This document shows, piece after piece, positions 34,396-43,337 of a stretch of 64,000 bases of DNA. Where the stretch lies: positions 1-64,000 of IMG/VR virus record IMGVR_UViG_3300028920_000065; one strand, written 5' to 3'. Source of the DNA: a virus. Made by a program: the position numbers and the translations under genes. The notes beneath the pieces were generated by a model. It was not told the DNA's origin. It searched no databases and saw nothing but the letters and a program-made list of their open reading frames with translations. Positions within the stretch are counted from its first letter, which is position 1; each line of letters opens with the position of its first letter.

Positions 34396-35331
34396 ATGGT
34401 AAAATGTATTGACCAGAAAATTTTTAAAAATGCTGCTGTTTATTGTGGAGATTCGATAGAACTTATTAAAAAAATTCCAAATAATTCAGTTGATTATTCT
34501 ATTTTTTCACCACCATTTCCCGAATTGTATTCATATTCAAATCTAATTAATGATATGGGAAATTCAAAAAATTATGATGAATTTTTTGAACATTTTGATT
34601 ATTTGATAAAAGATTTGAATAGAATAATAAAACCTGGAAGACTTGTTTCCATGCATTGTATGGATATTCCTGCAATGAAATCAAGAGATGGATATATTGG
34701 CTTGAAAGATTTTTCTGGAGATTTAATAAGACATTTTCAAGATGCTGGTTTTATTTATCATTCAAGGACAACAATATGGAAAGATCCATTGATTGAAGCT
34801 GTTCGTACACGGGCAATTGGATTGGCTTATAAACAATTAAAAAAAGATTCATCTATTTGTAGGACTGGAATTCCTGATTATATTATTACGATGAGAAAAA
34901 AAGGAAATAATCCCGAGCCAATTGAAAATAAAGATGGACTTGGAAAATTTATTGGAGAAGAGGATAAGGAACCTACTTCAAAAAATTTAAAATATAATCA
35001 TCATGTTTGGCAAAAATATGCTTCTCCTGTTTGGATGGATATTAGACAAATGAGAACATTAAATTATAGAGCTGCTAAAGATGAAAATGATACTAAACAT
35101 GTATGTCCTCTACAATTAGATGCTATTGAAAGGTGTTTAAGTTTATGGACTAATGAGAATGATATTGTTTTTACTCCTTTTATGGGAGTTGGATCTGAGG
35201 TATATTCTGCTTTGGAAATGAATAGAAGAGCAATAGGAATAGAATTGAAGAAAAGTTATTTTGATCAAGCAATAAAAAATATTTCAAGATTTACAATTGA
35301 AGAAGGTAATAATAATTTTAAATTATTTTGA
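34396..35331 (+). CDS. DNA methyltransferase (N4-cytosine/N6-adenine, beta-type order)
   Basis: 311 aa from the ATG at 34396 with AAGGAGTTTAT. Catalytic motif IV is SPPF (FSPPFPELYSYSN, about residue 33) at the N-terminus. SAM-binding motif I, VFTPFMGVGSEVYSALE with GIEL (about 256-285), is at the C-terminus, the permuted order of beta-class MTases. SPP(Y/F) is most usual in m4C enzymes, DPPY in m6A, so m4C is a fair first guess. No restriction nuclease is beside it. It is directly followed by an SNF2-type helicase, a pairing reminiscent of phage DarB-like antirestriction proteins, where both domains are fused. Confidence 0.88.
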   Translation: MVKCIDQKIFKNAAVYCGDSIELIKKIPNNSVDYSIFSPPFPELYSYSNLINDMGNSKNYDEFFEHFDYLIKDLNRIIKPGRLVSMHCMDIPAMKSRDGYIGLKDFSGDLIRHFQDAGFIYHSRTTIWKDPLIEAVRTRAIGLAYKQLKKDSSICRTGIPDYIITMRKKGNNPEPIENKDGLGKFIGEEDKEPTSKNLKYNHHVWQKYASPVWMDIRQMRTLNYRAAKDENDTKHVCPLQLDAIERCLSLWTNENDIVFTPFMGVGSEVYSALEMNRRAIGIELKKSYFDQAIKNISRFTIEEGNNNFKLF

Positions 35332-35337
35332 GGTAAT

Positions 35338-36735
35338 ATGTCATATAAAGAATTTTTGGATACAAAAGTATTAAAACATAAAGAGTATGGGTTTAAAATT
35401 GAAAGAAACGAAATAAATGATATTTGTTTTGAATATCAGAAGGATATTATTAAATGGTCCTTATTGAAAGGAAAATGTGCTGTATTTGCTGATACTGGTT
35501 TAGGAAAAACTATTATACAAATAGAAATTGCAAGAATTATACATCAAACAACTGGAAAAAATATTATAATACTTGCACCACTAGCTGTTTCAGAGCAAAC
35601 AATATTAGAAGGTAAAGAAAAACTTGGAATTAATATTAATAATTTAAGAAATGGATTTAGACCTGGAATCAATATTACTAATTATGAGCAAATACATAAT
35701 ATAAATGATAAAGATTATGATTGTGTTATTCTTGATGAAAGTTCAATATTGAAAAATTTTTCAGGGAAAATGAGAAATAAAATTATTGATAAATTTGAAA
35801 ATTATGATTTCAAATTTTGTTTTTCAGCAACCCCAGCACCAAATGATTTCATGGAATTGGGATCACATTCTGAATTTTTAAATATATTAAAAAGTGATGT
35901 TATGTTAAGTATGTTTTTTACAAATGATTTGGGTGATTTTGGAAAATGGGTTTTAAGGGGACATGGAAAGGAAGCATTCTGGAAATGGATATCATCTTGG
36001 GCATGTATTTTAAAACATCCTGAAAATCTTGGTTATTATGATGATAGATTTAATTTGCCAAAATTACATATTCATGAGCATATTGTTGATTTGAGTGAAT
36101 CAGAAATGAATTTGATTAAAGTAGGATTATTAAAAATAGATTCTAAAAAAACTTTAACTGAAAGAAGAAATGCACGTAAAAATAGTATTGAATTGAGAAC
36201 TGATTATACTTCAGAAAAAGTTAATTCTTCTGATGATTATTGTTTAATTTGGTGTGGTCTTAATGAAGAATCTTCACAACTTAGTAAAAAAATTATAGAT
36301 GCTTATGAAATAAATGGATCACATTCTACTGAATATAAGGCTGAAACAATGCTAAAATTTTCTAATGGTGAAATTAGATGTATTGTGACAAAACCTTCCA
36401 TAGCTGGATTTGGTATGAATTGGCAACATTGTAATGAAATGTATTTTGTTGGACTTGATGATTCTTTTGAAAAATATTATCAGGCAATAAGAAGATGTTG
36501 GAGATTTGGACAAAAAAGAGATGTCAATGTTCATATTATAATTTCTAAAGAAGAAGGAACAGTTTTAAAAAATATTAAAAGGAAAGAAAAACAGGCACAA
36601 GAAATGGCAAGAAAAATGATTAAATATAGTTCCCAATATGTAAAGGAAAGTATATTCAAACTAAATTTTTATGATGAATTTTATAATCCAACAAAAGATG
36701 TTAAAATACCTGATTTTTTAAAGGAGATAAAATGA
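35338..36735 (+). CDS. SNF2-type DNA helicase/translocase
   Basis: 465 aa. Motif I VFADTGLGKTIIQ (about residues 49-61), Ia IILAPLAVSEQ, II VILDESSILKN (DESS variant, about 131), III FSATPAPNDFMELG (about 162), V GFGMNWQHCNEMYFVGLDD, VI YYQAIRRCWRFGQKRDV (about 381). The Q-x-I-x-R-x-W-R-x-G-Q motif is characteristic of SNF2-like proteins. It is compact, without accessory domains. It starts six bases after the methyltransferase, and its last codons overlap the kinase start. Together with the MTase it could act on incoming or replicating phage DNA. Confidence 0.88.
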   Translation: MSYKEFLDTKVLKHKEYGFKIERNEINDICFEYQKDIIKWSLLKGKCAVFADTGLGKTIIQIEIARIIHQTTGKNIIILAPLAVSEQTILEGKEKLGININNLRNGFRPGINITNYEQIHNINDKDYDCVILDESSILKNFSGKMRNKIIDKFENYDFKFCFSATPAPNDFMELGSHSEFLNILKSDVMLSMFFTNDLGDFGKWVLRGHGKEAFWKWISSWACILKHPENLGYYDDRFNLPKLHIHEHIVDLSESEMNLIKVGLLKIDSKKTLTERRNARKNSIELRTDYTSEKVNSSDDYCLIWCGLNEESSQLSKKIIDAYEINGSHSTEYKAETMLKFSNGEIRCIVTKPSIAGFGMNWQHCNEMYFVGLDDSFEKYYQAIRRCWRFGQKRDVNVHIIISKEEGTVLKNIKRKEKQAQEMARKMIKYSSQYVKESIFKLNFYDEFYNPTKDVKIPDFLKEIK

Positions 36736-37283
36736 AAATATATGCATTTATTGGAGTAGTGGGCTCAGGAAAAGATTTTTATACTAATCAAAAAATAACA
36801 GAATTAACTAAACTTGGTTATAGATGTAAACATATGAATTTTGCTGATACTGTACGCAATGAGATTTGGCATATATTTGGGTTTAAACCTAAAGATGATG
36901 CTGAGTATGATCTTTTTAAAAAAACGTCCATAGAAGTTAATTTGAATCGTCACAATAATCCAATTATAACCGGAAGAGAATTTATGGAGAGATTTGGAAC
37001 TGATTTTGTTAGAAAATACGATAAAGAATTTTGGATTAAAGCATGGGCAAAAAAAGTAAAAGAAATAGAAAATGATTATGATGTTATTTTAATATCAGAT
37101 TGTAGATATGATAATGAAGTAAAATATCTTTTAGAAAATTTTAATGCTACTTTTATGTATTGTAATTATATTTCTGATAGATATGAAATTAGAGAAACAA
37201 AACCAGAAAAATTTGCACAAAGATTTCTTAATTTAGATGATAAAACAGATATAACACAAAAATTGAAGGAGATTTTAATATGA
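36732..37283 (+). CDS. 1: Deoxynucleoside monophosphate kinase (T4 gp1-like)
   Basis: 183 aa. P-loop AFIGVVGSGKDFYTNQ (residues 4-19), then GREFMERFGTDFVRKYDKEFWIKAW (about 77-101), which is the signature of phage dNMP kinases, and VILISDCRYDNEV (about 117), the Walker-B/lid region. T4 gp1 phosphorylates dTMP, dGMP and the modified hydroxymethyl-dCMP. Overlaps the helicase stop and the queD start (ATGA). Confidence 0.85.
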   Translation: MKIYAFIGVVGSGKDFYTNQKITELTKLGYRCKHMNFADTVRNEIWHIFGFKPKDDAEYDLFKKTSIEVNLNRHNNPIITGREFMERFGTDFVRKYDKEFWIKAWAKKVKEIENDYDVILISDCRYDNEVKYLLENFNATFMYCNYISDRYEIRETKPEKFAQRFLNLDDKTDITQKLKEILI

Positions 37284-37669
37284 TTATTTGGAAAGAATTT
37301 ACTTTTGATGCCGCTCATCAATTAAAAAATACAAATGATTGTGATTATGGTAAATGTTCAAATGTTCATGGACATACATATAAATTACAAGTAGGAGTTG
37401 AGGGATTTATTGATAGTAATACACATATGATTATGAATTTTGTCGATCTTAAAAAAATAGTAAATGAAGAAATTATTGATAAATTAGATCACACATTTTT
37501 AAATGAAAGTATGCTAGATTTTAATTTAGATTCTAATCATACAACATGTGAAAGAATGATTATGGTATTTAAAATAATTCTTGAAAAAACTATTTTAAAA
37601 TTATATCCAAATGTCCATAAAATTAGAATCAAATTATGGGAAACACCAACGTCTTATTGTGAAATATAA
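37280..37669 (+). CDS. queD: 6-carboxy-5,6,7,8-tetrahydropterin synthase, QueD
   Basis: 129 aa, full length for the family. Zinc-binding and catalytic residues are all present: FDAAHQL (His15), CSNVHGHTY (catalytic Cys with H-G-H, about 27-34), KLDHTFLNE (Asp-His, about 73) and CERM, ending WETPTSYCEI. QueD makes the second intermediate of the preQ0 / 7-deazaguanine pathway used by some phages to modify their DNA. The next two pathway genes, queE and queC, are broken just downstream, and no folE or transglycosylase (DpdA) is in this window. Confidence 0.93.
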   Translation: MIIWKEFTFDAAHQLKNTNDCDYGKCSNVHGHTYKLQVGVEGFIDSNTHMIMNFVDLKKIVNEEIIDKLDHTFLNESMLDFNLDSNHTTCERMIMVFKIILEKTILKLYPNVHKIRIKLWETPTSYCEI

Positions 37670-37701
37670 ATAAAATTAATGAATGTTTATAAGGAGAAGT
37701 T

Positions 37702-37851
37702 ATGAGAATATCATCAATATTTAAATCTATTCAGGGTGAAGGACCTAATTGTGGAAGAAATACATTATTTATTCGAGTTTTTACAGATAGATGTTTTCCA
37801 AATTATAAAAGATGTATCACATGCATTGGCTCAAAAGATTGGAGCTGACCA
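37702..37851 (+). pseudogene. queE: queE N-terminal remnant (7-carboxy-7-deazaguanine synthase)
   Basis: ATG at 37702 with AAGGAGAAGTT. The first residues [19 protein letters not shown] then TLFIRV are the conserved QueE N-terminus. The frame degenerates after the FIR strand and ends at TGA 37849-37851, long before the roughly 200-residue normal length. The radical-SAM CxxxCxxC site is not intact as expected. Downstream sequence in another frame is QueC, so a deletion has joined queE to queC out of frame. Confidence 0.8.
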
Positions 37852-38170
37852 TTTAGTGACTGGAGTTTGTGAAACAGATTATTCTGGATACCCAGATTGT
37901 AGACATGAATTCATATCTTCAATTCAAAAAACTACGAATCTTGGATCAGAACAGAATATCACAATACATACTCCTCTTATGCTTTTAAATAAAGCAGAAA
38001 CTTTTAATTTAGCGGAACACGAGGGAATATTGGATATTATTATTAATAATTCTCATACTTGTTATAATGGTTCATCTAAATCCAATGAATGGGGTTATGG
38101 ATGTGGAGAGTGTCCATCTTGCAAATTAAGAGAGAAAGGATATATAGAATATAAAGAAAGATATAAATAA
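37796..38170 (+). pseudogene. queC: queC C-terminal remnant (7-cyano-7-deazaguanine synthase)
   Basis: The frame running to 38170 is recognisable from about 37800: [20 protein letters not shown], then [41 protein letters not shown], and the zinc site [17 protein letters not shown]. These are the conserved second half of QueC. The N-terminal P-loop half (LSGG-x-DS) is missing. A GTG at 37736 opens the frame but its first 20 codons are queE sequence read out of frame. Unlikely to be active. Confidence 0.85.
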
Positions 38171-38204
38171 TAATGATAACAACAAAAAAGAGGTTATTAT
38201 TATT

Positions 38205-38477
38205 ATGAGCAAAAAAGTCGATGAACAAATGACAACAGGAGATGTTCAAACATATGAACTTCCATTGGCGGGAGATATGATGTATAGAAATAGTCCTTGT
38301 TTTAAGATTTCAAAAAAAGAACTACGAAACATGATACACAAAAATATTCTTCCAGAAAGAGTTGAAAAATTTTTAGGTTCAAACTCTGGCGATGTATATG
38401 TTAAGCATGAAAATGGTATTGTTTTTAATGCAAGAAAATTTAAATCTATAAAGGAGAAAAAGAATGGCAAGAGGTAG
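38205..38477 (+). CDS. Hypothetical protein, 90 aa
   Basis: ATG behind AGAGGTTATTATTATT. The sequence looks like a compact alpha/beta protein with a basic tail (KSIKEKKNGKR). Its end overlaps the next gene's start by 14 bases. Not recognised. Confidence 0.65.
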   Translation: MSKKVDEQMTTGDVQTYELPLAGDMMYRNSPCFKISKKELRNMIHKNILPERVEKFLGSNSGDVYVKHENGIVFNARKFKSIKEKKNGKR

Positions 38478-38940
38478 AAAAAGTAAAAAAGCAAAAGAAG
38501 CTGAAGAACTTAAAAAGATTGAAGCTGAAGAACTTAAAGAGGATAAAGAAAAAGAAGAAGAAATAATTGAAGAACTTAAAGAGGATAAAGAAAAAGAAGA
38601 AGAAATAATTGAAGAACTTAAAGAAGAAGAAGAGAAACTGGAAAAATCTGAACCTGAAATAATTGAAGAAGATAAAAATGAGATTGAATTTGGTCGTGTT
38701 GGTGATCGGATTTCTAAAGAAGATAGAAAAATAGTTCAAGAAAATCTTCCTAAAAAGAAAAAAGAAGAATCAAAAGGTGATAAGAAAAGATATTCCTTTA
38801 TTCTTCATACTCCAAACGGTTCAAAAGTTCCTATCAAATTTCCTGGTGGTAAAGTTATATTTATCAAAAAAGGACAGGTTGTTGAATTATCTAATGATGA
38901 ATATAAAAGATATATTCAGTGGTTTAAACCTGTTAAATAA
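38464..38940 (+). CDS. Acidic repeat protein, 158 aa
   Basis: Residues 10-65 are almost pure Glu/Lys and contain two exact copies of the 14-residue unit EELKEDKEKEEEII plus a partial third, encoded by a 42-bp tandem repeat (38527-38610). The C-terminal 55 residues form a small beta-rich domain (YSFILHTPNGSKVPIKFPGG ... VVELSNDEYKRY). This looks like a structural or DNA-mimic type domain carried on a charged helix. Function unknown. ATG with AAGGAGAAAAAGA. Confidence 0.7.
   Translation: MARGRKSKKAKEAEELKKIEAEELKEDKEKEEEIIEELKEDKEKEEEIIEELKEEEEKLEKSEPEIIEEDKNEIEFGRVGDRISKEDRKIVQENLPKKKKEESKGDKKRYSFILHTPNGSKVPIKFPGGKVIFIKKGQVVELSNDEYKRYIQWFKPVK
38527..38610 (+). repeat. 42-bp tandem repeat, two full copies
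   Basis: Units 38527-38568 and 38569-38610 appear identical; a third copy starts at 38611 and decays. In frame within the acidic repeat protein. Confidence 0.85.
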
Positions 38941-38960
38941 TAATATATGGATGAAAGATT

Positions 38961-40475
38961 TTGGATCAAAAAGTTTATTTTGGAAAATATAATTCAACAT
39001 TTGTCAAGTTTCAAACATACAATAGTAATGCTGTTTCAGAAATAAAAAATTTCTTAACATATAAAACATCAGATTTTCATAAAAAATATAAAAAGATAGA
39101 TAAAAAATGCTTGATTAAAAACAATTGTTTTATTCCAATTGGACTAGTTGAAGGTGTTATAGAATTTATACAATCACGTGGTTATGAAATTGTTTGTGAT
39201 CCTAGAATATTTGAAAAAAATAATATACAAAAAGAAGATGTTGAAGCACTTATAAAAAAATTAGAATTAAAACATGTTCCACATTATTATCAAATTGATG
39301 CTGTTTATAAAGTATTGAGAAATAAAAGACAACTTCTTTTAAGTCCAACATCATCTGGAAAATCTTTAATTGCAACAATTCTTGTTATGATTTATACATT
39401 ATTAAAGAAAGATAAATTAAAACAGGTTCTTTTTGTTGTTCCATCAAAAAATTTAGTTGATCAAATGTATTATGATATGATAAATTATTTTTCTAATAAT
39501 GATTCTGTTGATGTATCAAAATTAGTACAAAGAATACATGGAGAAATACCACATAATAAAAGAGATCTTTCAAGACCTATTGTTTTAACAACCTGGCAAT
39601 CTGAAAAAAGAACATCTTTTGATTTTCAAAATGAATTTGGTTCAAATTTTTTACAGAATGTTGGAATGTTAGTATATGATGAGGCTCATCTTTCTAAATC
39701 AAAAATATCACATTACATTTGTAATTCGTGTTATAACGCTGATTATAGAATTGGAATGACAGGAACATTATTTGATGAAGATGATGATGCTGGATTTTTG
39801 AACAATCAAATAATTAAGGGAATGTTTGGAGAAATTTTCCAAACAATTTCAACACGGGAAATGATTGATTGTGGATTTGCTGCTGATATTGAAATTAATC
39901 ATCTTTTATTTAATTTTGGACAATATGATAAATTAGAATATCGGGAAGAACTTGAGGAGATTTATTTAAATCAAAATTACTTTAATTATATAGTAAATTT
40001 TATTGGAAAAATAGATAATTTTAATGCTATATGTTTATATAAATCTTTGAAATATGGTGATATGATTAAAAAGGAATTACAGAGAAAATTTCCAAATAAA
40101 ATTGTTTATATGATTAATGGTTCTGTTTCTGCAAAAGATAGAAATGATATTAGAACTTTAATGGAAAACAATAAAAATGTTATATTACTCGGAACATATC
40201 AAACTATTTCAACAGGATTTTCTGTTAAGCATATGAAATATTGTATTTTTGTTGAATCAATGAAATCTAAAATAAAATGTTTACAATCTCTTGGAAGATT
40301 ATTAAGAAAGCATAAAGATATTGAGAAAACTATTCTTTATGATTTTGTTCCAATATTTAGATATAAACATAAAAAAGGATATATGAGGAAACATTTTGAA
40401 AGTCGTATAAAATATTTTGATAAAGAAAATCATAATTATAATATTATGCAGGTTAAAGATTACGAATGGAAATAA
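38961..40475 (+). CDS. uvsW: DNA/RNA helicase UvsW-like
   Basis: 504 aa, matching T4 UvsW (503). TTG start: the opening MDQKVYFGKY aligns with T4 MDIKVHFHDF, and no in-frame ATG lies nearby, so similarity decides the start. N-terminal substrate-binding region ends PIGLVEG; then LLLSPTSSGKSLIA (motif I, about 130), FVVPSKNLVDQM, LTTWQSEK, VYDEAHLSKSK (DEAH, about 235), GMTGTLFD, TISTGFSVKHM and SLGRLLRKHKD (motif VI, about 442). UvsW unwinds branched DNA and R-loops, ending origin-dependent replication late in infection. Confidence 0.93.
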   Translation: MDQKVYFGKYNSTFVKFQTYNSNAVSEIKNFLTYKTSDFHKKYKKIDKKCLIKNNCFIPIGLVEGVIEFIQSRGYEIVCDPRIFEKNNIQKEDVEALIKKLELKHVPHYYQIDAVYKVLRNKRQLLLSPTSSGKSLIATILVMIYTLLKKDKLKQVLFVVPSKNLVDQMYYDMINYFSNNDSVDVSKLVQRIHGEIPHNKRDLSRPIVLTTWQSEKRTSFDFQNEFGSNFLQNVGMLVYDEAHLSKSKISHYICNSCYNADYRIGMTGTLFDEDDDAGFLNNQIIKGMFGEIFQTISTREMIDCGFAADIEINHLLFNFGQYDKLEYREELEEIYLNQNYFNYIVNFIGKIDNFNAICLYKSLKYGDMIKKELQRKFPNKIVYMINGSVSAKDRNDIRTLMENNKNVILLGTYQTISTGFSVKHMKYCIFVESMKSKIKCLQSLGRLLRKHKDIEKTILYDFVPIFRYKHKKGYMRKHFESRIKYFDKENHNYNIMQVKDYEWK

Positions 40476-40487
40476 ATAATTCTGAAT
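40471..40487 (+). promoter_or_regulatory. Late-type promoter for gp14
   Basis: AATAAATAATTCTGAAT, 22 bases before the gp14 ATG; the following GAATTTATTGGAGAG leader is repeated before gp6 (56601). Confidence 0.8.
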
Positions 40488-40508
40488 GAATTTATTGGAG
40501 AGAATTTA

Positions 40509-41123
40509 ATGGCTGATTATAATTTAAATGAACTTTATGATACTGAAACAACAGAATTAACAAGTGATTTAGTTGATGAATTATGTCAGGAATATGGAAT
40601 TCCCTGTTATTATCTAAAGAAAACAAATGTTAATCTTGATAGAGTTTTTGGTTCAGATGATTTACAAAAATATGAAAGTGCTACAAATATACTTCTTCTT
40701 CCTGAAAATCCAAGTTTTTTTGGTGGATCTGGAGATATTTTTGGGAAATTTGGTATCGAAGGATTTGATAGCATGACAATGTTTATTGAAATTAATAGGT
40801 TTCAAACTGAAATATCGAAAACAACTCCTGAAACAGATGATATTTTATATATTCCAGTGTTTAATTCATGGTATCAAGTTACGTTTGATGATGATGAAGG
40901 TGATGATAATAGTGATGCTCTATTTTATGCAAATGGTGAATTATCTGCTTTTAAAATTAATTTAATGAAATATGAATATAGTCATGAAGATATTACAGCA
41001 ACCGCAGTTGCTTCATATTTACCTGATTATGAAAATCAAACAAATGATGATAATGATGTTATTGATAGTGTTGAGCAAGAGGATATGGTAATTGATGATT
41101 TTGATGATATTTTTGAAGATTAA
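40509..41123 (+). CDS. 14: Neck protein gp14-like
   Basis: 204 aa (T4 gp14 is 256). Matches by eye: CYYLKKTNVNLDRVFGSD against T4 CYYVPREYVSPDLIFGED (about residues 36-53), then SFFGGSGDIFGKFGIEGFDS and MFIEINRFQTEI against T4 [22 protein letters not shown], and DILYIPVFNSWYQVTF against T4 DLIYFPMDNSLFEINW. Gp14 joins gp13 in the head-tail connector. The C-terminus is very acidic (DDFDDIFED). Late promoter with a long shared leader. Confidence 0.85.
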   Translation: MADYNLNELYDTETTELTSDLVDELCQEYGIPCYYLKKTNVNLDRVFGSDDLQKYESATNILLLPENPSFFGGSGDIFGKFGIEGFDSMTMFIEINRFQTEISKTTPETDDILYIPVFNSWYQVTFDDDEGDDNSDALFYANGELSAFKINLMKYEYSHEDITATAVASYLPDYENQTNDDNDVIDSVEQEDMVIDDFDDIFED

Positions 41124-41136
41124 TTTAAAAAAATTC

Positions 41137-41164
41137 TTTACATTCTTAAAAAAACTTGTATAAA
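41137..41164 (+). promoter_or_regulatory. Early-type promoter (type copy)
   Basis: TTTACA, 16-base spacer TTCTTAAAAAAACTTG, TATAAA: an ideal example of the class. Heads the gp33-like, gp32, gp45, gp44 run. Confidence 0.85.
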
Positions 41165-41195
41165 ATAATTAGTTGATTGATTAATAGAGGAAATT

Positions 41196-41516
41196 ATGAA
41201 GGATTTAGAATATTTTTTGGATTTAGCTTATAAATTAAAAATAATTGATAAAAAACCAGATGGGTTTAATTTAAGGGAAGAAAAAGATAATCTAAATACT
41301 ATTTCTATTAATGATTTACATGATTTATTAGTAATAAGAGGAAAAGAAATAGGATACCAGCGGGCATTGAATGAATTTGAAAAAAAAGGATATTTAGAAA
41401 AAATAAAATTAGAGAAATTAAGAGGAACAATTTTTGCAGGATTATTAGAGGATGAATTAAAGGAAAAAAATTATTTTAAAAAAGGAAAAAAAGAAGATGA
41501 AACGGATTTATTTTAG
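41196..41516 (+). CDS. Late-transcription coactivator, gp33-like (tentative)
   Basis: 106 aa (T4 gp33 is 112). The segment EIGYQRALNEFEKKGYLEKI ... GTIFAGLLEDELKEKN parallels T4 gp33 MSYLEATTAFLEENSIPET ... GIIEKIQSEAIDEN. The protein ends in acidic-hydrophobic DETDLF, as clamp-binding tails do (T4 gp33 ends LDFLL). In T4, gene 33 also lies close to 32. Gp33 bridges RNA polymerase and the gp45 clamp for late transcription. Identity is low, so treat as a candidate. ATG with AGAGGAAATT. Confidence 0.5.
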   Translation: MKDLEYFLDLAYKLKIIDKKPDGFNLREEKDNLNTISINDLHDLLVIRGKEIGYQRALNEFEKKGYLEKIKLEKLRGTIFAGLLEDELKEKNYFKKGKKEDETDLF

Positions 41517-41534
41517 GAAAATTAGGAGGAAATG

Positions 41535-42563
41535 ATGTCATTAATGAATCTTAATGATTTACTCAATGGTGATGCAGCTAAAGCCGCATTTGAGGAAACA
41601 CAAAAACAGGTTGGCAGACCTAGTTTTAATTATGCTACTGATGAAACAATTTATAAACCAAAACATAAAGATGGAAAAGAAAATGTTTGTGTGGTTTATT
41701 TATTGCCAAATCCACATATTTCAAAAATTCAAATTGGAGAAAAGGAATATGAAAAAAGATTTAATATTGTAACTGAATGGTTTCACCGTTTTCAGGAAGG
41801 AAATGTTGATATTAATGAAGTTGACCCAATGATATTATATCAGGTCGACGCACAATATAGAGAATGTCCAATTTGCTCAAAAGTGTATGAAATGTTTCCA
41901 TATTCAAAAACTGAAACCGAATCAAACAAAAAAATGAGAGGAGAAAGAAAAAGGAAACGATACACTTGGGTCAATGTTTATGTAGAAAAAGATTCTTTCT
42001 TTCCAGAAAATGAAGGCAAAGTTTTAAAGTTAAGATTAAATTTTGAGTTGTTGGATATTGTTGAAACTGCTATGGCAGGAAAAAAGCTTGGAGAAAGTGA
42101 AGAGTATGTTACTAAACCATACAATCCGTTTGATTATTCCAATGGATTGAAAAATAAAAAATTGATTTTAACATGTAAACCAGCTTCTTTTAATGATAAA
42201 TATACATCTTATTCAGGATCATCTTTTTCGGCTGATGAATTTGAATTTCTTGATGGAGATATTGAAAGATTCAAAGAAGTTGTTACACAGTGTCATGATT
42301 TATGGAAAGAAATGATTGAACCTAAGGTTACATTGCTAAAAACAAAAGAGCAGTTAGATGCAAGGGTAAAATCAATTTATGGTGAAGGATCCCTTCCAGA
42401 AACACAAAAGGAGGAAGTAACAAACGATATTCCAATACTTGATGAATCAAAAGAAACAGAAAAGAAAGAAGATGAAGTCTCACTAGAAAAAGAAAAAAAA
42501 GATCAAGTTTCAAATGATATAAATTTTAATGAAGAAATCGATTGGGATGCTTTTACTAATTAA
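41535..42563 (+). CDS. 32: Single-stranded DNA-binding protein gp32-like
   Basis: 342 aa from the second of two ATGs (GGAGG spacing); T4 gp32 is 301. The OB-fold core contains VCVVYLLPNP and the zinc site candidate: WFHRF (His, about 83) with YRECPICSKVYE (Cys pair, about 112). YTWVNVYVEKD ... PENEGKVLKLRL (about 140-170) matches T4 YWANILVVKD ... PENEGKVFKYRF. KLILTCKPASFNDKY matches FVLKVKQVSGFSNYD. The acidic C-terminal tail ends EEIDWDAFTN, the protein-docking element of phage SSBs. Confidence 0.93.
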   Translation: MSLMNLNDLLNGDAAKAAFEETQKQVGRPSFNYATDETIYKPKHKDGKENVCVVYLLPNPHISKIQIGEKEYEKRFNIVTEWFHRFQEGNVDINEVDPMILYQVDAQYRECPICSKVYEMFPYSKTETESNKKMRGERKRKRYTWVNVYVEKDSFFPENEGKVLKLRLNFELLDIVETAMAGKKLGESEEYVTKPYNPFDYSNGLKNKKLILTCKPASFNDKYTSYSGSSFSADEFEFLDGDIERFKEVVTQCHDLWKEMIEPKVTLLKTKEQLDARVKSIYGEGSLPETQKEEVTNDIPILDESKETEKKEDEVSLEKEKKDQVSNDINFNEEIDWDAFTN

Positions 42564-42574
42564 GGAGAATTATA

Positions 42575-43333
42575 ATGACAGAAAAGAAAAATATTTTAGA
42601 TCATTCTATCTTTTCAAAAATATCAAATATAACAAAATGCCTTTGGGTTAATAGGGATAGAATAGTTGCAACTGGAAAAGTACTTGATCCACCAAAAAAC
42701 GTTATTTTGAGATATAAACCAGAAAATGGCATCTTTAATTTTGAGTTTGGAATTTCTGGATTATCTGATTTTATATCTGCAATATCAGCGTTTAAAAAAA
42801 TTACTCTTGATTACCAGGAGCCAATTTTAAAAATTAAATCTGAAGATTCAAACTCTATGCTAACATATAGGACAACAAAAAAAGAAATTTTACAAGAAAA
42901 AGTTATTGAATCAACTAATCTTGGTGAAAAATTAATGGAACAATCTAAAAAATTGATCGATAATAATAAACATTGTTCATTTACTATAACTGACGATATG
43001 ATGACTAGAATTATAAAAATGGGTCGTCATATTTCATCAGGAACATCTGCAAAAATAAATTTTAGAAAAGTTGCTTCTGATGACGTTGTTTTAATTACAA
43101 TTCAGCATAAGGATTCTATAATAGAATTTTCTTCCAGTATAGAAATTGAAAATCCTGGATCAATAATTGAATTTGATCATGAATTTAATGTGGATTGTTT
43201 GTTGCCTGGAGAATGGAAATTAAATGTTTTCAATTCAACTATTGAACATGCTGGTAATCAGATTCCAACAATTTGGACTTATATGTCTAACAATGAAGAT
43301 ATGGAAATGATTATAACACATGATAACAAATAA
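42575..43333 (+). CDS. 45: Sliding clamp gp45-like
   Basis: 252 aa (T4 gp45 is 228). Weak but consistent similarity: GISGLSDFISAISAFKKITLDYQ (about residues 52-75) against T4 YDLNGFLGILSLVNDDAEIS, and a closing LLPGEWKLNVFN against T4 MQPGNYKLLLWA. Gene order (32-like, this gene, a small gene, 44-like) supports the clamp call. Trimeric gp45 tethers polymerase and also activates late transcription with gp33 and gp55. Followed by an unusual GC-rich hairpin at 43338-43356. Confidence 0.8.
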   Translation: MTEKKNILDHSIFSKISNITKCLWVNRDRIVATGKVLDPPKNVILRYKPENGIFNFEFGISGLSDFISAISAFKKITLDYQEPILKIKSEDSNSMLTYRTTKKEILQEKVIESTNLGEKLMEQSKKLIDNNKHCSFTITDDMMTRIIKMGRHISSGTSAKINFRKVASDDVVLITIQHKDSIIEFSSSIEIENPGSIIEFDHEFNVDCLLPGEWKLNVFNSTIEHAGNQIPTIWTYMSNNEDMEMIITHDNK

Positions 43334-43337
43334 TTTT

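Noticed and set aside
37736-37795. N-terminal extension of the queC frame from a GTG
   Set aside because: These codons are the queE remnant read in another frame and do not resemble QueC.
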